NCBI RefSeq assembly: GCF_041080655.1
Contig: NZ_CP163525.1
Coordinates: forward strand, 6,076,001-6,140,000
Direction: 5' to 3'
Source: Streptomyces sp. CG4
GTDB lineage: Bacteria; Actinomycetota; Actinomycetes; Streptomycetales; Streptomycetaceae
Length of the DNA stretch: 64,000 bases
Position 1 is the stretch's first letter; each line of letters begins with the position of its first letter. This document shows positions 60,951-64,000 of the stretch, one piece after another. A program made the translations under genes and the position numbers. The notes below the pieces were generated by a model, which ran no database searches, was not told the DNA's origin, and saw nothing but the letters and a program-made list of their open reading frames with translations.

Positions 60951-61916
60951 TCAGCCCCCGCAGGCCCGTTTCAGCGCCGCCTCGGCCTGGGCGGCCAGGT
61001 CGGCGACCAGGCCGGCGGCGGAGGGCAGGTCGTCGATGAGGTCGACGGCCTCGCCGGCCCACTGCGGGAGCGCGGGGATCTCGCCGCGTGCGACGGCTTC
61101 CTGGTACGACTGCCGGGCCTGGGCGTCGGTCGCGAGTTCCGCCTCCCGGGTCCGCCAGCGGTCGAGGAAGGGGTGCGGGAGGGTGCGGGCGGTGTACTTC
61201 GCTGGCCAGCGCGAGCCGCGGGCGATGTCCAGCACGCGGTTGCGCTCGGTGTCCTCGCTGCGGCCGGCCACGATGGCATGGGCGGTCGCGCGGTCGACCA
61301 GGGCCTCGGTGGTGGCCTGGAACCGGGTGCCGAGCAGCGCCCCCGCCGCGCCCAGGGCCAGGGCGGCGGCCACACCGCGCCCGTCGGCGATCCCGCCGGC
61401 CGCGAGCACCGGGACGGGCGCCGCCAGGTCCACCACGACGGGCACGAACGGCAGCGTGGACCGCCCGTGCCGGGCCCCGTGCCCGCCCGCTTCGGTGCCC
61501 TGCGCCACGATCACGTCGGCGCCGACGTCCACCGCCCTGTGGGCCTCCTCCAGATCGGTGACCTGCACGATCAGCGCCGCACCCGCGTCGCGGACGCGCT
61601 CCGCGAAGGGCCTCGGGTCACCGAAGGACAGCATCACGGCAGCCGGACCGCGCTCCAGCGTCCACTCCACCGCACCGACATCGGTCGCCCACGCCTGAAA
61701 GCCGACGCCCCAGGGCCGTCCGGCGTTCTCGGCGGTCAGGACGGGCAGTTCGCGGGCCAGCCAGTCCCGGTCGCCGTTCCCGCTGCCCAGCAGCCCGAGC
61801 CCGCCACCGCGCGAGACGGCTGCCGTCAGGGCTCCGCCCGCCGAACCGCCCATCGGCGCCAGCGCGATCGGATGCTCCACACCGAACAGCCGCGTGAAGG
61901 CCGTAGACAAGCCCAT
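60951..61916 (-). CDS. Nitronate monooxygenase family protein
   Basis: The 321-residue FMN-dependent TIM barrel has the marks APMGGSAGG near the start, the phosphate-binding AQGTEAGGHGA with the histidine of the active site, VPVLAAGGIADGRG and GTRFQATTEA. It oxidises alkyl nitronates such as propionate-3-nitronate, or reduces a related compound. GAGGAG precedes ATG 61916. It is convergent with cebR with a 12-base gap, and downstream of the DoxX gene, 45 bases after its stop. Confidence 0.85.
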   Translation of the reverse strand: MGLSTAFTRLFGVEHPIALAPMGGSAGGALTAAVSRGGGLGLLGSGNGDRDWLARELPVLTAENAGRPWGVGFQAWATDVGAVEWTLERGPAAVMLSFGDPRPFAERVRDAGAALIVQVTDLEEAHRAVDVGADVIVAQGTEAGGHGARHGRSTLPFVPVVVDLAAPVPVLAAGGIADGRGVAAALALGAAGALLGTRFQATTEALVDRATAHAIVAGRSEDTERNRVLDIARGSRWPAKYTARTLPHPFLDRWRTREAELATDAQARQSYQEAVARGEIPALPQWAGEAVDLIDDLPSAAGLVADLAAQAEAALKRACGG

Positions 61917-61961
61917 GAAGCGATCTCCTCTTGCCGGTGGACTCTCGTCAGCGGACTGTTG

Positions 61962-62348
61962 TCAGTGGACGAAGGACTCCGGGCCGAAGCGGCCCCACGC
62001 CACGAAGGCTGCCAGGACGATGTAAAGCACGTCCACCGCCATGAACTTGAGTTCGTGCCGCCGGTATCGAGTGATGGCCGCCCCGATCATGAGGAGCACC
62101 AGGCCGGTTGCGGCCAGCGGCACCAGCTCCGGCGCGACGTCGAGCGCGGCGGGCAGGATCAGCCCCACCGCGGCCAGCACCTCCAGGGCGCCGATGGCCT
62201 TCACGCTGCCGTCGCCGAAGTCGTCGACCCATCGCGAACTCGGCCCGAACGCCGCGATCTTCTCCTTCGCCATGACCACCTTGCCGCCACCGCCGAGCAG
62301 ATAGGCGACGGCGAGCAGTCCGGTGACGGTCCACAGAGCGAGGTTCAT
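61962..62348 (-). CDS. DoxX family membrane protein
   Basis: The 128-residue protein has four membrane helices and the DoxX pattern (YLLGGGGKVVMAKEKIAAFG, SVKAIGALEVLAAVGLILP). AGGAGA precedes the ATG. Small DoxX proteins are frequent partners of ECF41 sigma factors, and an ECF41-type promoter lies 64 bases upstream. It can be cotranscribed with the nitronate monooxygenase gene. Confidence 0.82.
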   Translation of the reverse strand: MNLALWTVTGLLAVAYLLGGGGKVVMAKEKIAAFGPSSRWVDDFGDGSVKAIGALEVLAAVGLILPAALDVAPELVPLAATGLVLLMIGAAITRYRRHELKFMAVDVLYIVLAAFVAWGRFGPESFVH

Positions 62349-62412
62349 CCGCTGTCTCCTTGTTCCTGTCGTTCGCTGTCGTTCGTTGTGTCGTTCGCTG
62401 TCACCCCTCTGA

Positions 62413-62439
62413 GACAGGGCAGCCCGGCGCGCTGTGACA
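62413..62439 (-). promoter_or_regulatory. ECF41-type promoter for the DoxX gene
   Basis: On the minus strand TGTCACA (62439-62433) is followed after 16 bases by TGTC (62416-62413). The ECF41 consensus is TGTCACA-N16-CGTC, so only one base in the -10 differs. The divergent ECF41 sigma gene starts just to the right. Confidence 0.6.
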
Positions 62440-62488
62440 CGAGCGGATACGCTGCTGGACGTCGTGCGGATGTGTGAAGGGGGAATCC

Positions 62489-63436
62489 GTGGCGGGATCA
62501 GCAGTGGGGACGGACGTGGGGACGGACGCGGACCGGTACCGGTCGCTGCTCTTCTCCATCGCCTATGGGATGACCGGGTCGGTGGGCGACGCCGAGGACC
62601 TCGTGCAGGACGCCTTCCTCAACCTGACCCGGGCGCGCCAGGCCGGGACGACAGTCGGGAATCTGAAGGCGTATCTGACCACGTCGGTGACACGGCTCGC
62701 CATCAACCACCTGAGTTCGGCCCGGGTACGGCGGGAGACCTATGTGGGCGACTGGCTGCCCGAGCCGGTCGTGGTGTCCACCGAACGGCCCGGACCGGCC
62801 GAGCACGCCGAGCTGTCCGACTCGCTGTCGATGGCGTTCCTCGTGCTGCTGGAGACCCTCGCCCCGGCGGAGCGCGCGGTGTTCGTGCTGCGCGAGGTGT
62901 TCGGGTACGGCTATCCGGACGTGGCGAGGATCGTCGGCAAGTCCGAGGCGAACTGCCGGCAGATCTTCGCCCGCGCCGGAAAGCGCATCGCCCCCGGCAG
63001 GCAGCCGGCCGACCTCGCGCCGCCGCCCCCGGTGCGGCGGGCCGAGGGCGAGGAACTGGCCCGTAAGTTCTTCGCGGCCGCCGAGGGCGGTGACATGGAC
63101 GCGCTGCTCGGCATGCTCGCCCCGGAGGTGGTGTTCCAGGGCGACGGCGGCGGCAAGGCGCGGGCGCTCGCGAGGTCGGTCACCGAGCCGCGCCACGTGG
63201 CACAGCTGATGGTCGGCGGCCTCCGCCGGGTCGGGATACTCGGCGCCTCCCTCCGCGCGGCCTGGATCAACGGCCGGCCGGGCGCCGTGATCCACGACGC
63301 CGAGGGCCGCGTGGCCAGCGTGGTCGAACTCGACATCGCCGACGGCGCGATCCGGGCGATCCACTCGGTGTCCAACCCCGACAAACTCGGCCACCTCGGC
63401 CCGGTGTCGGACATTGCCCGCCTGCCGAAGAGGTGA
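62489..63436 (+). CDS. ECF41-family RNA polymerase sigma factor (SigJ-like)
   Basis: The 315-residue sigma factor has sigma2 (about 15-85), the linker marker WLPEP, sigma4 (about 120-175) and a C-terminal SnoaL-like domain (about 190-305). The domain carries the ECF41 hallmarks DGGGK and NPDKL. That domain replaces an anti-sigma factor and tunes activity. AAGGGGG five bases before GTG 62489 selects this start over GTG 62474. The likely target is the divergent DoxX-nitronate monooxygenase unit. Confidence 0.9.
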   Translation: MAGSAVGTDVGTDADRYRSLLFSIAYGMTGSVGDAEDLVQDAFLNLTRARQAGTTVGNLKAYLTTSVTRLAINHLSSARVRRETYVGDWLPEPVVVSTERPGPAEHAELSDSLSMAFLVLLETLAPAERAVFVLREVFGYGYPDVARIVGKSEANCRQIFARAGKRIAPGRQPADLAPPPPVRRAEGEELARKFFAAAEGGDMDALLGMLAPEVVFQGDGGGKARALARSVTEPRHVAQLMVGGLRRVGILGASLRAAWINGRPGAVIHDAEGRVASVVELDIADGAIRAIHSVSNPDKLGHLGPVSDIARLPKR

Positions 63437-63446
63437 CGACGGCCGC

Positions 63447-63505
63447 TCTTGAGGCCTCTTGAGGCCTCTTGAGATCTTTTAAAGTCTTTTGAGGCCTTTG
63501 AGGCT
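63447..63505. repeat. Degenerate tandem repeat, units like CTTTTGAGGCCT
   Basis: About five short units with CTTGAGGCCT/TTTTGAGGCCT fill this stretch, which is A/T-richer than its surroundings. It lies between the sigma gene stop and the remnant gene on the minus strand. It may serve as a loose terminator, since alternating GAGGCCTC is self-complementary. Confidence 0.6.
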
Positions 63506-63687
63506 TACGGCCGTACCGCCTCCCAGCCCCGCTCCAGCAGGTCGAAGGCCGCGTTGACGGCGGCGACCCGGTCCGGGGCCGTCGCCGCGAGGGCCCGGGC
63601 CTCCAGGGCGAGATGGGTCAGGGCGGCGCAGGCGGGGTCGTCGGCGGGGGCGCCGGTGACGACGGCGATCGCCTCGGCCAGGGCGTG
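63505..63687 (-). pseudogene. 3' remnant of an unidentified gene
   Basis: Reading the minus strand into the TAA at 63507-63505 gives about 60 residues with good streptomycete codon use, ending DLLERGWEAVRP. The frame loses its coding pattern at about 63688, exactly where a fragment on the other strand begins. The family was not recognised. Confidence 0.45.
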
Positions 63688-63851
63688 TCGTCCCCGGTGA
63701 CTACAGCGGTGACGGCCGAGATGACCTCGGCGCCATGTACTTCTACAGCGAAGGCCGGGTCAAGCAGGAGTGCCGGGCCGCCCGGCCCTCCCCTCACATC
63801 ACCTTGCGAACGCTGGCTCGACCGGACCTACCGAAAGGATCAGCGGGTTGA
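63687..63851 (+). pseudogene. FG-GAP/VCBS repeat gene fragment
   Basis: The plus frame from 63687 reads VVPGDYSGDGRDDLGAMY then FYSEGRVKQE, a typical FG-GAP blade with its DxDGxxD-like calcium loop. It then becomes nonsense and stops at 63849-63851. There is no start codon, so it is a piece of a secreted beta-propeller protein gene. Confidence 0.55.
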
Positions 63852-63961
63852 GGGATGGGCCATGCGGGGCTTGGGGTCGTGAGGGTGCGGCGGAGCGGTG
63901 CGGACGTACGAGTGATACCCGTCCCTGAACAGGTACGGGCACGGAAGTAAGGACAAGGATC

Positions 63962-64000
63962 GTGAGCAAGGACGGGGCGTCCATACCGGACGAGGAGTGG
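63962..64000 (+). CDS. Start of a gene running off the window
   Basis: GTG 63962 with GGACAAGG shortly upstream begins a frame reading VSKDGASIPDEEW, which continues beyond the end. The product cannot be told from 13 residues. Confidence 0.5.
   Translation, partial: MSKDGASIPDEEW

Noticed and set aside
1..64000. rRNA operons, CRISPR arrays, insertion sequences, riboswitches
   Set aside because: No rRNA-like stretch, regularly spaced repeat array, transposase motif or recognisable riboswitch core was found on either strand.

Overview
The window is high-GC actinobacterial DNA: GTG starts are frequent, GGAGG-type ribosome sites are common, and codon third positions are strongly G/C. The gene content points to Streptomyces: cslA-glxA with an LPMO, the cebR-cebEFG-bglC cellobiose locus, a CdgA-type c-di-GMP enzyme, LAxTG and class F sortase genes, and ECF41 and HutC-type regulators. 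From memory, the order from the GH6 gene to cebR resembles the S. coelicolor core region around SCO2838-SCO2794 in reverse; this needs an alignment. No rRNA, CRISPR array, insertion sequence or intact prophage was seen.

Layout. 1-2.4 kb: end of a ROK gene, a sortase-anchored surface protein and a HutC-type GntR regulator. 2.58-8.17 kb: a tightly overlapped phosphonate operon (FAD oxidoreductase, phosphonatase-like HAD enzyme, ABC ATPase, two permeases, binding lipoprotein). 8.3-11.6 kb: NagD-like phosphatase, a secreted protein with a class F sortase, and a GH6 lipoprotein. 11.6-13.9 kb: ArsR-type regulator and MFS exporter. 13.8-23.2 kb: hyphal glycan region with glxA, cslA, an FCD/GntR regulator, a broken tRNA-Lys, an NlpC/P60 peptidase with PG-binding domains, an SPFH protein and an AA10 LPMO preceded by a DasR-type operator. 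23.2-25 kb: an acyl-CoA ligase running into an intact tRNA-Lys.

25-35.3 kb: an IclR regulator, an EhuABCD-type transporter, a DUF3830 protein, a nucleotide-sugar dehydrogenase, an amidase, a 2-hydroxyacid dehydrogenase and two Asp/Glu-racemase-superfamily enzymes. Together these look like an uptake and catabolic unit of unknown substrate. 35.4-40.6 kb: LLM flavin enzyme, cdgA with a BldD-like site, an M6-type secreted protein, a second tRNA-Lys and a primase/polymerase-like protein.

40.8-45.5 kb: a translationally coupled three-gene operon encoding a Cas4/RecB/Dna2-type nuclease with four cysteines placed like an Fe-S cluster, an unknown 532-residue protein and an SF1 helicase. It resembles a split Dna2-like machine and is the best candidate for an undescribed system. 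45.4-51 kb: PAP2 enzyme, histidine phosphatase, HTH-TPR regulator and small conserved proteins. 51-54.7 kb: a two-component system and a CBM2-GH18 chitinase. 54.8-60.9 kb: bglC, cebGFE and cebR with two CebR operators. 61-63.4 kb: nitronate monooxygenase, DoxX protein and an ECF41 sigma factor with a matching promoter. 63.4-64 kb: gene debris, then the start of a gene running off the window.

Limits: assignments rest on motifs and memory of families. No searches were run, and several start codons are judgement calls.
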